The position numbers and the translations under genes were made by a program. 64,000 nucleotides of DNA, taken from NCBI RefSeq assembly GCF_003589595.1, contig NW_020653716.1, forward strand, positions 780,754 to 844,753, in the 5' to 3' direction. The stretch's first letter is position 1. Each line of letters begins with the position of its first letter. This document shows, in pieces, positions 1 through 38,289 of this stretch. The notes below the pieces were generated by a model, which saw nothing but the letters and a program-made list of their open reading frames with translations, made no database searches and had not been told where the DNA came from. The DNA is from Hyposmocoma kahamanoa. Lineage: Eukaryota; Arthropoda; Insecta; Lepidoptera; Cosmopterigidae.

Positions 1-166
1 TATGAAGCACAGAGTATACTGGTTGTATACTCGATGGTATGAAGCAATAATATTTTCACAGATAATTAATTTGTTCTAACAAAACAGTTTACCTCTAAGG
101 TGGTCGTAATTTGCGGTTTTTGAACACATTATAGAGAGTTTATTATATGTGTGTAGATAAAAACAA

Positions 167-235
167 TATGGACTTACAAAAACATATCTCATAGTAAATG
201 GAAATTACTATGAGACATGTCTTTGTAAGTCCATA
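167..235. repeat. Perfect-looking 69-nt hairpin
   Basis: TATGGACTTACAAAAACAT is followed, after a short loop near 199-204, by its near-exact inverse ending TTTGTAAGTCCATA. The stem is about 31 bp. It could be a tiny MITE or a pre-miRNA-like fold; the sequence alone does not decide. Confidence 0.7.
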
Positions 236-1357
236 GACTTCTATGTGCAATGAATGTAACTCTTATGGACATTCATAACAGATTAAACTAACGCATTTTT
301 ATGTAATTTTCTTTTATTAACATTCATGTTAACACTTTCGTACCCGTATTTTATCTTACGTCCTGGAACATATCTGATTTTGGTAAATTTAATTTAATAA
401 AGAATTAGTGGCCGACTTTATTTTTACACACTTCTTAACGTATCGATGGCATAAATTATGATCCTTTCGTGCACCGCCTTACACACTTAAAAAAGGGGAG
501 CCCTAATTCTTAATGGAACTGTCCTATTAAAATTTCATAGACAAGCTTCATTTTTGTTTTGGAAATACTATATGTGAAAGTTAATAATATTTAACCCCTA
601 CCGGTGTAGAACTATTATGAACGGTGTGTTAAGCCATGGCCACAAAAGTTAATAATTGCTTATTCCATTTATTTGCACTCTGTTTACTAGCAAGGGCGAG
701 ATCATTATCTATCTAAGGACTTTTCTCATGTGCCCGACATATTGATTACTATGATTCGCCGTTGTAAGAGAAAAGAACTTGAGGCTTGATGATAATCACT
801 AGAGTAACAAAATGTAGCGAAAGTATTGGTGTCCGCCAAAATGATAATCTGTACGTCCATTTTAGTCAGACCTTTGGCAATTCTCATAGAACCGTAATGA
901 ACGGATTATGAGAATAAGGTGATAGTGAGTTCCCGGTTGCTAAACCTAGCCTAACCTAACCTGATGGTAGAAGAATGGTTAATGAGGGAAATAGACAGCA
1001 GCGTCTTCCTGTAATGTACATTTTGGCATTACTGTCATCGCCAATGCGCTTACCAAATGTGTGGCGAACTATAACAAGCTAATGTAGCGATTAGGTCACT
1101 ATATCTAAAATTTACTAACATTAATTAGCTTGTCAGATATCATATAATAATGGTTGTAATATACCAAGTTCTTATGCAACTGGTGTGCCAGCACCGCTCG
1201 TCAACCGCTACGGCGCTGCGCCGCCCGCAGTGGACACCCGGCATCCAACAACAACACAGCATCTTAGTGCCATTATTTGTGAACCAATGTGATAAGTTGA
1301 TTAACATAGTTTTTTATAACTTTAGATTTATAAAAAGATCGAACTGACTAATTCAGA
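236..1357. other. No gene seen (upstream of WAP gene)
   Basis: AT-rich sequence with no recognisable coding or repeat content apart from the hairpin before it. A GC-richer patch at 1190-1250 may belong to a 5' untranslated exon or promoter of the WAP gene. Confidence 0.5.
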
Positions 1358-30302
<28,945 letters not shown>

Positions 30303-30365
30303 TTTAACCAACTTTGTAAATAGTAGTTGTAGTAATATATTTTATAATGCCTTTGTACAGTTTAC

Positions 30366-30371
30366 AATAAA
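30366..30371 (+). terminator. Polyadenylation signal of the WAP gene
   Basis: AATAAA lies 64 bp after the stop codon. The RpS29 polyadenylation signal on the other strand is only about 120 bp away, so the two 3' ends are nearly back to back. Confidence 0.75.
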
Positions 30372-30492
30372 AATTTATATTGTTTATTTGCCTTTTAATT
30401 TGCCCCCAATATACTTCTATGTTTCCTATAAATTCTAGTAAAGAATAATTAAGAGGATAAAAAATAAAATGCCATCTCACTTAACATTACGG

Positions 30493-30498
30493 TTTATT
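30493..30498 (-). terminator. Polyadenylation signal of RpS29
   Basis: TTTATT on the plus strand is AATAAA on the minus strand, 17 bp after the RpS29 stop. Confidence 0.8.
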
Positions 30499-30514
30499 GA
30501 ATCTTAGCCATAAC

Positions 30515-30523
30515 TTAGTCCAG
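30515..30523 (-). CDS. RpS29: RpS29 exon 3 (three codons)
   Basis: The acceptor TTTCGTTTCAG is followed by CTG GAC TAA. This gives the conserved C-terminal LD and the stop; an AATAAA follows. Confidence 0.9.
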   Translation of the reverse strand: MD

Positions 30524-33500
30524 CTGAAACGAAAAAAAAAACAATATTAGTTAGAACAAAAACAATCACATTAGTATTTCTATGTGTCATGGTTTACATT
30601 TGTAAAATTTATAGAAAATGAATTAAGTTTTGTATACAGGGTGTAAACTGGAGACAGGGCAACATGGTCAGCTACCTTAATCGTTATAATTACAGGAAAA
30701 CGGTTCTAGAGGACTGTCCATAAATTGTGATGGTATTTTGATTGGCATTCACAGATTTTGAAAAAAAGGTACAGTCAGCAAGATGAAAGACAAATTTTAC
30801 AAAACTTTTTTTTATGCCATTCCATCTAGTCTCTGGTAAGGATCAATAGTCTCTATGGGACCAACTGAGGTAAGAGTACTCGAAATACCAGAAAAAACCT
30901 TTTACCACACATTTTAAAAGAAAACTTTTTGTTAGAAAAGAAACTAGCTGCTACTCTTCAAATAAAAATTAAGTAAAACCAAATTATAATCATATCATTA
31001 TATTTTAAATTTGGAACAGATTTGTTTTGTTTTGTTAATAGCGAACTGTCACTTTAAATACTATTTTTAATCAAAATGTCCTCAAATGTAGAATGCTTAG
31101 AATTATTGGAAGCATATTATTTAAAAATGGTAAAAACTGTACAACTGCTTTGAAGTGGTATAGGGTCAAATATCCTTTACTAAGGGTCATATTCTAGAAC
31201 TCTACTCAATGCTCAAGTCAGGATTGCAATAGAAACACAAGCACTGGAAATACGACCCTAATGCCCTGCCATTAGGGTCGTATTTCCACTTGTAGTTGTA
31301 CTTGTACTTGAGTATGATTTCGAGTGCTTTATACCATACTCAAATCCTGACTTGAGCATTGAGTAGAGTTCTAGAATACGACCCTTAGAGTGCCCACCAG
31401 AAAGGTTATAACAAATATTTTAAGGAATCTTGAAGAATATGGCTCCTTTAGTAAAAAATTGGTACGACAATCACGTGTTCTCGGTGAAAATATGGAGATT
31501 GCGGTTTTATCACTCGTAGAAGCTTTTCCTAACATACCTTGAAGATAAGTGACCATCAAAGAGGGTATTTTGCACACGCAACTACGGAACGTATGGAAGA
31601 AATACGTAATAATATACTAATGTTATCGTCGGGGTCAAATAATACAAGCATTACATGTCGAAGATAATATTCGTAGAACTAATTTTTACAGATGGCTTAG
31701 CGGAAAAATAAGCCGAGATCATAATTTGTAAATTACATTCTATGGTCTGACAAAACAAATTTTCCAAACAAAGGTATGTGCAAAAGGCGAAATCATCATT
31801 ATTGGTCAAGAGAAAACACTCTGAGATTTACCGACAGTTATAATCAGATTCGTTTCTCTCTTAATTGCTAGTGCGGTCTTATGTTAAATAGAATCGTAAT
31901 GGTGGCATTTTATGAAGGTGCCTTGAAATTAAGACACTTACAATGACACAATTTTAGACAATCTTCAAAATCGTCTGGACGAATGCCGCTTTCTCGTTTG
32001 AGAAAAGTGTATTTTCAACAAGATGGTTCTCTGCCACACAATAGCTGCCGAACACGTTTAAATTTAAACCAGCTATTTGGAAATAAATGGATGTCCTATA
32101 TATATATATATGTGCCCTACAGCTGGCGAGAGGTAAAAGTCATATTTATACCGAAACCAGGTAAAAACGACTACACTGACGCGAAGTCCTTCAGACCAAT
32201 CAGCCTCACATCGTTCTTTTTGAAAACATTAGAAAGGTTATGTGACAGAGAACTGAGGGATGGAGCGCTTAAGAACATACCACTACACGGAAACCAACAT
32301 GCATACAGTCAAGGCAAATCCACTGAATCAGCCCTACAGGCCGTTGTGGGCAAGATAGAAGTGGCCCTCAAAGACAAAGCAATCTGCCTAGGCACCTTTA
32401 TCGACATTGAAGGAGCCTTCGACAAAACCAATTCTCCAGCATTCAATCAGCACTGAGGAGGCACGAAGTGGATGAAGTGCTCATCAGCTGGATTAGCAAC
32501 ATGCTAAAATTAAGAACAATAAAAACGACAGCAAATATGACCCCATGGGCCATAGTAGCGAAGGGATGCCCTCAAGGAGGGGTACTGTCGCCTCTGCTGT
32601 GGAACATGGTCGTAAATGACCTCATCATTAAATTGAACAAAGAACATTTCTATACAGTAGGATATGCTGATGACATAGCTATACTGGTAACAGGAAATTA
32701 TGCCAATGTACTCTGCGACATTACACAAGCTGCACTCCGGATTGTGGAAAGATGGTGCAGGGCATATGAACTATCGGTAAACCCAACAAAGACGGAACTA
32801 GTAATGTTTACAAACAAAAGACTACTGGGTAACTACCTACTACCCAAACTCTTCAGTACAGAACTACAGATATCAACCGAAGTCAAGTACTTGGGAGTAA
32901 TACTGGACAACAAGTTGAATTGGAACAAGCATATGGACAACAAAATTAAAAAAGCCACTATCACCTTCTGGCAGTGCCATAGAATGGTAGGTAAACAATG
33001 GGGACTCTCACCCAAAATAACACTATGGCTCTACACAGCAGTGATAAGACCCATGATCAGTTACGGCGCGATAGTATGGTGGCCACGAACCAAGCTGACG
33101 ACCGCAACCGACAAACTGGAAAAATTCCAAAGACTAGCTTGCATGGCAACGACCGGCTGCATGAGGACAACTCCGACTGCGGCCCTCGAAGCGATGCTGG
33201 ACTTGCGACCCCTCCCAATGTTCATTAGACAGGAAGCGGCGTCAACAGCAGTGCGTCTTAACAGAGCCGGCCTTTGGAAGCACATGAGGACCCCACATAC
33301 AGAAATCCTTTATAAGACAGTCAATGAGGAACCGCTACTGGAGGCGGCTGTGGATAGGATCCCAAAACAATACATCTTCGACAAAAAATACAAGATACAA
33401 TTGTTTGAAGATCCAAATGAAGGACTGAACCCCAAAGAGATCCGCGTCTTCACCGATGGATCTAAAACAAATTCAGGAACAGGTACTGGGGTATTCTCAG

Positions 33501-35714
33501 AAGACCTCAATATCAGGATATCGACACCGCTTGGTGACCACAACACAGTATTCCAGGCTGAATGCATGGGCATCAAGTTGGCGGCAGAAGCAATCATAGC
33601 GAGAAGAGTAAAGAACCACTCCATTCGAATACTCTCTGATAGTATGTCAGTACTTCAAGCACTGAACAGCTATGACATAAACTCAGGGCTCATTTATGAA
33701 TGCCATCAAGCACTCATGGAGGTATGTATACAAAACCACTTAACTCTACAGTGGATTAAAGGACACAGCGGCTCACGGGGCAATGACGCAGCAGATGAAC
33801 TAGCCAGAAAAGGGTCGGAGACGGACGCAGTAGGACCAGAACCCATAGTGTCCCTCCCCTACCAATGGTCCAGAACAACTATACACAAAGGTACAAAAAC
33901 TTCACATAATAATACATGGACCACACTTATGGTTTGTAGACAGGCGAGGGAAGCACTCCCAACGCTCAATGCCAGTCTATCACGAATATTAATTAAACTC
34001 AACAGGCAAGAGCTTCGCACTCTAACTGCCGCCCTAACAGGTCATGGTCCATACAATAAACACCTTTTCAATTTAGGTATCACAGACAGCCCTCTATGCA
34101 GAGCGTGCATGGAGGGGGAGGAAACGGCTGCGCACATCCTACTACAGTGCTCCGGCGTGGCCAACTACAGGGCAAAGTACCTTGGAGTGCCAAGGTCGCT
34201 CCCCGAAGTCTTCAGCAAACCGAGGAGGCTGCTGAGATTCCTGGAGGAGCTTGGGTGGCACGAGTAGGACCCTGCACCCACCACACGCAAAATAGGCGCC
34301 TTGTCGTCGAGTTGCGGACACCAGCCCGTTACACCAAGTACCAAGTACCAAGATGGATGTCCTGATCTGATGCCCCTTGATTTTTTTCTTCGGGGCAATG
34401 TAAAAAATTAAATTTTAAAAAAATACAACAGTGTGCAAGAATTGAAAAATGCACTTGCAGCAATTTTCAATGCAATCCATCTGAGTAAAATTTCAGCTGC
34501 TTCTTGCTTTTTGCAATAGAAAGCAAAGCATTGTATTCGCCAAGGCGGCAATCAATTTGAACACTTACTATCTCATAGATTTAATTTGAGCACTTCATAT
34601 CATATACTTTTTTTTGTCATTTTCCTTTTTCTTATTGTATTTATTTTCAAGTACATATGTTGTAAATTTGTTAGTTTACTTAAATTTACCTAGAATAACA
34701 CTCAATTTCTGACATTTGAAGTACTCGTACCTCAGTTGGTACCATAGAGCCTATTGATCCTTACCAGAGACCGGATATAATGGTATAAAAAAAGTTTTGT
34801 TTAAATTGCCTCTTATCTTGCTGACTGTACCATTCGTTCAAAATCTGTGAATGCCAATCAAAATATCTTCAAAATTCATGGGTAGTCTTCTAGAACCGTT
34901 TTCCCTGTAACTACAAAGATTAAGTTACCTGCCTTGCTGCCTCATCTCACAATTTACACCCTGTACAGGGTTATGGAGCACATTTGAAAAGCTCTTAAAG
35001 TTATACTATTTCAATACACATTACGCACACTATATAAAAATAAAGGAATGCATGATGCATCTCTGTTTATCTGTATAAATACATTTCAAAAATGGGTTTG
35101 GGATCACAATTTTTGCTGTAAGTCAAGTGTTTTACTGGAGTTGAGCTATGCTTTTCACGAATCTCATGGACACAGGGCGCACTTAAATATTTTGTTGAGG
35201 ATATTGTGGGCTTATTTCAAATATGTGAAAAGAGATTGGCAGCTTGATTTAAATAGGTTACAAAACTTATCAACTATTGCTACAATACAATGGACATGAG
35301 AAGTTATGACTTTGAGGAACTGGTATGTACGATTAAAACGCAGTGACATATTTTAGCAAGTGTCCCAGTAACAGGAAAGAAGTTTGAAATTAAAATTGTA
35401 GTAAAAAGTCCTAAGGCGATACTCCCGCCGTTATAAGTGTTTCTCTCTGAACTTACCTTCTTGAATCCAATGTCATTCGCGTATTCCCTGAAGCACTGTC
35501 TGCAAATGTTGAGACCGTACTTGCGAATGAGGCCGTGTCTATTGGAGCAGGCTCGGCTGAAATAAGAAATATGTTTCTAGAAAACACGTGTTCTAACCGT
35601 AACAAAGATATTTTACATCAGCTTCATAGTTACACACCAAGTTGCTACTCACCATGAGCGGGAGCCTTGTCCATATCTACGAGGGTGAGAATACCAGATA
35701 TTTGCGTGACCCAT
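30515..35714 (-). CDS. RpS29: 40S ribosomal protein S29
   Basis: Minus-strand exons 35714-35653, 35556-35457 and 30523-30515 join to 171 nt, 56 aa plus stop, exactly the length of RpS29 (uS14). It begins [15 protein letters not shown] and continues with [19 protein letters not shown]. The four zinc-binding cysteines occur as CRAC and CRQC. It ends DIGFKKLD. The protein sits in the head of the small ribosomal subunit. All introns have GT/AG ends; the last exon encodes only Leu-Asp-stop. Intron 2 (4.9 kb) is mostly one transposon complex; without it the intron would be about 600 bp. A CTTTTTT tract at 35787-35781 could be the 5'-TOP start typical of ribosomal protein genes. The gene converges with the WAP gene. 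Confidence 0.97.
31183..31385. mobile_element. MITE inserted in the mariner transposase
   Basis: TA at 31181-31182 and 31386-31387. Inverted ends AGGGTCATATTCTAGAACTC run about 45 bp (TACTCAATGCTCAAGTCAGG), with a second internal inverted pair around GGAAATACGACCCTAATG. It splits the transposase frame. Confidence 0.82.
32098..34352 (+). mobile_element. LINE (non-LTR) with RT and RNase H, 5'-truncated
   Basis: An 11-bp duplication ATGGATGTCCT (32087-32097, 34353-34363) brackets it. The reverse transcriptase shows [27 protein letters not shown] and YADD. A one-base frameshift near 32425 separates the first part from the long frame ending at 34267. The RNase H domain keeps its acidic residues ([29 protein letters not shown]) and is followed by a CX2CX8HX4C zinc knuckle. 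The 3' tail is a short (TACCAAG)n run. RNase H and tail point to an I/R1/LOA-type clade rather than RTE; clade not settled. Apart from truncation and frameshift it is well preserved, so insertion was fairly recent. Confidence 0.88.
32468..34267 (+). pseudogene. RT/RNase H polyprotein part of the LINE
   Basis: A 599-codon open stretch holds RT motifs from before GCPQGG through YADD, the thumb region ([13 protein letters not shown]), RNase H (about residues 325-455) and the terminal zinc knuckle (CRACMEGEE). Residue order matches family expectation. Its true start lies upstream in another frame (31983-32456), so the ATG at 32468 is not a natural start. There is no endonuclease domain. Confidence 0.85.
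35457..35556 (-). CDS. RpS29: RpS29 exon 2
   Basis: Acceptor TTATTTCAG above 35556 and donor GTAAGTT below 35457. It encodes most of the zinc-binding fold, through GFKK. Confidence 0.97.
35653..35714 (-). CDS. RpS29: RpS29 exon 1
   Basis: ATG at 35714 and donor GTGAGT just below 35653. It encodes residues 1-20 and two bases of the Cys21 codon. Confidence 0.96.
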
Positions 35715-35780
35715 TGTGGAAAAAAGGATTTTTCACAAAACAGCCGACAAGAATTCGCCCAAAATGGCGAGCGCACAGAC

Positions 35781-35800
35781 AAAAAAGACCGAATGTACAA
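35781..35800 (-). promoter_or_regulatory. RpS29: Possible 5'-TOP start of RpS29
   Basis: On the minus strand, GGTCTTTTTTGTCTG. A C followed by pyrimidines is the usual start of ribosomal protein mRNAs and would leave a 73-nt leader. Position is inferred only. Confidence 0.4.
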
Positions 35801-35838
35801 GTTTTTCAGTCGGTCAAAAGAGTGAGTAGCTAAAGATA

Positions 35839-36148
35839 TATTTTTTATTTATTTATTAAGGCTTTGGCAAAGCCATCAGCCTAAACATGAAGTTTAGTTA
35901 TGTTTCTGTAAATATGGCCGCCACAAAGAGGATAGGCAATTTGAGGCGGCGTGTTTGGATTGACTCCGTATTCCTTAAAACGGGCCGATACGGGTATTCT
36001 AGTTCGAGATTCGTATAATTTCGCGTTTTAATCTTCGATTAAGGCACAACAGCGCTATCCTATTCCACTTTAAACTAGATTTCACAAAATAATTGAAAAT
36101 CAAAATAAAAACGAAATTTTTCCCTCCAAAAGGTCCAGAGTGAAACTC
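35839..36148 (-). mobile_element. Retroposon family C, copy 2 (with TSD)
   Basis: A 13-bp target-site duplication GTAGCTAAAGATA (35826-35838, 36149-36161) encloses 310 bp. On the minus strand it begins near ACTCTGGACCTTTTGGAGGG and ends with TGGCTTTGCCAAAGCC plus an (AATA)n A-rich tail. It sits just upstream of RpS29. Confidence 0.88.
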
Positions 36149-36290
36149 GTAGCTAAAGATACTTATTTTATTTTGTTTTTTTTTTACTCCTGCTAGCGGG
36201 TTGGATACACCACAATGTGCTTTTAAAACAGTGACTAGTATTTTGGCTCTTCGAAGGCTAGCGTAGCGTCTGGGCGAGCCTAAATGCGAC

Positions 36291-37556
36291 AATACACGTC
36301 CGTTTTTTCCATTCGATAGTCTGATCCGACTACCGGAAGACGCTCGTACCATATAATTGTATGAACACTCAATACATGACGTGACATCCGAGTCGGAAAT
36401 AGCGTCCGATTTTATTATCGATCCGATTGTCTGAATGCGCGCTCTCTATACATTTGCGGGGAGACGAAATACACGTCTGATTCTTTCCTCCGATAAGTAG
36501 CGTTGCCAATGCAAATTATTGAAAATCCCCAAAAATCAAGGTTATAAATTTGAGGAGAGCAAAGGTGATATTTCCCACATATAATAATAATTATTCCTTC
36601 TCAGTATTTATTATTGTTACGCTTAAAAATACATCAAATAATTAAGAAAGTCAAAATGTGCCCATCTATTCCAAATAAGTTATGCTATAATTAGAAATAA
36701 ACACAACAAGTTGATTTAAGTTCAAACCTTAATGTTTAAGCTTGACGAGTGGCAAGTTCTGGTATTAAGATCTATCTATAAATATTCGGGTCGTGCCCGG
36801 GACGTGGACGGGCCATGCTCCGTCACGGGCTCAAAAAAATATCGTTGCCTTTATTTTGTCTGAACTCGTTCACACATGTTCGTGTCCGGGCTGGCGCCGG
36901 GACGGGCCCGCAGTTTATACAAACTAGTACGCCCCATCCACGTCTCGGGCACGGCCCTGATGTGTGTGGATAGTCCTTTAAAATACCTACTGCTCGGCTT
37001 TGTTCGGCAACAGCTGTATTCCTTTTTCACACCGGGGACTGGTCAAAAGGAGGAAGGGTCGCGCGCTCAACACGCACCGACTGATCATCCATCATCCTAT
37101 TTAAGAGCCAGGCTCTTGTCGGTGACTGATAATAGTAGTAATTTTACAATTCAAGACATAGTGATTCTAATCCTACTGGATAATTTTATACAAATAAGCG
37201 GTTTGCTAATAATTCTATATAAATATTGCTATATAAGCAGTGCATGGGCGAAGTTGAAAAAATAAATTATTGTTATATATAAAAATAAATTATATTATTA
37301 TATAATTAAATATATAGTTAAAATAAAATTCTAGAATGCGATTGCATTTTCCCCACGTAGCGTAATCCAAACAAAATCTCCAAACGAGTTGATGAGTTGA
37401 AATTCCCTGTATTTGGGGAATTCCCCATAAATTGGCAACACTATAGTTCGTTCAGAAAAAGTCTGACAAAAAAATCGGACGCCTATCGGACGTGTATTGA
37501 GTGAATCCAATCCGATAGTCGGATCCGACCATCAGACATGAAATCGGACGTGTATT
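36291..37556. mobile_element. DNA element with AATACACGTCCG ends
   Basis: AATACACGTCCG at 36291 is inverted as CGGACGTGTATT ending 37556. Further inward the GATAGTCTGATCCGAC and GTCCGATTTTAT blocks are also inverted. No transposase was recognised. A second palindromic element lies inside at 36788-36958. Confidence 0.62.
36788..36958. repeat. GC-rich palindromic MITE
   Basis: GGGTCGTGCCCGGGACGTGG is inverted as CCACGTCTCGGGCACGGCCC about 150 bp later. It is unusually GC-rich for the region. Confidence 0.65.
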
Positions 37557-37825
37557 ACCTACCGCATTTCCATCCTCTAAGGGGCGAGTGACAGGTTAAC
37601 TAATTTAATTTTTATTTAATTGAAGCTGAGCTTAGAGCGCATATAGGACGTGAGGCGCTATTAGCGTTATTTTTCGAATAAAACTTTCTGCCACTTTTTG
37701 AGGGGCGGGGGGTAGTACTACCAGTAAACAGGTGCACTCAAATGCAATATTCTGCCCTCAGAACGAAAAAAGGCACAACTGCTGTATAAAGATAGTTGTG
37801 ACTTTTTTCTACAACAGTAGCTTAT

Positions 37826-38280
37826 TTTTAACCGACTTCAAAAAAGGAGGAGGTTCTCAATTCGACTGTATGTTTTTTTTTCTTGTATCTATGTTACGCG
37901 ATAACTCCGGTATTTGTGAACCGATTTTCATGATTCTTTTTTTATTGGAAAGGGGGTACTTCCATAGTGGTCCCATTTCATTTTGAAGGAAATCATCCAC
38001 CTCTAAGGGTGGCTGTTCACGCATGTAGATTCATTTTTATAAATAGCGCCTACATTTTCTTAAGGAGTAATTATTTTAATGGCTGATTTTGCTATTCTCC
38101 AATTCAAGGCGTTTTTCTCTCAATATTCTTTGAGTAGTGAGAACTGATTTTTATTATCTCCAGTGTCAAGTCCTGTAGAGTGGCGAATTTAAGGATATTT
38201 CAATAAAACTTAGCAAATAGACGTAACTTAGTTCCACGTACTTTTGAGGTCGGTTTTTTTAGTACTCTGTACTGAAATTA
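37826..38280 (+). repeat. Dispersed repeat B, fullest copy
   Basis: Opens ACCGACTTCAAAAAAGGAGG, then CTCAATTCGACTGTATG, TTACGCGATAACTCCGG, CCACCTCTAAGGGTGGC, and ends TTTAGTACTCTGTACTGAAA. An unrelated stretch occupies about 38022-38195. This repeat type is very abundant in Lepidoptera. Confidence 0.78.
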
Positions 38281-38289
38281 TTATTACAA

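Larger units (their letters stand above)
30637..34963 (+). mobile_element. Mariner-type transposon, interrupted twice
   Basis: TA duplications at 30635-30636 and 34964-34965 flank inverted ends CAGGGTGTAAACTG that continue as ~240-bp imperfect inverted repeats (to about 30890 and from about 34720). A decayed transposase reads 5' to 3': [15 protein letters not shown] at 31076, YGSFSKKLV near 31440, an [13 protein letters not shown] block near 31740, [10 protein letters not shown] near 32015, and, past a LINE insertion, [10 protein letters not shown] from 34364. The phrases fit a mariner/IS630-type transposase. Frameshifts and stops are numerous, so it is dead. It sits in RpS29 intron 2, antisense to the gene. 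Confidence 0.85.

Noticed and set aside
946..962. CCTAACCTAACC, like the insect telomere repeat
   Set aside because: Only about two and a half units; too short to be telomeric.
34096..34398. Short frames on both strands near the LINE 3' end
   Set aside because: They are shadows of the RNase H/zinc-knuckle coding region.
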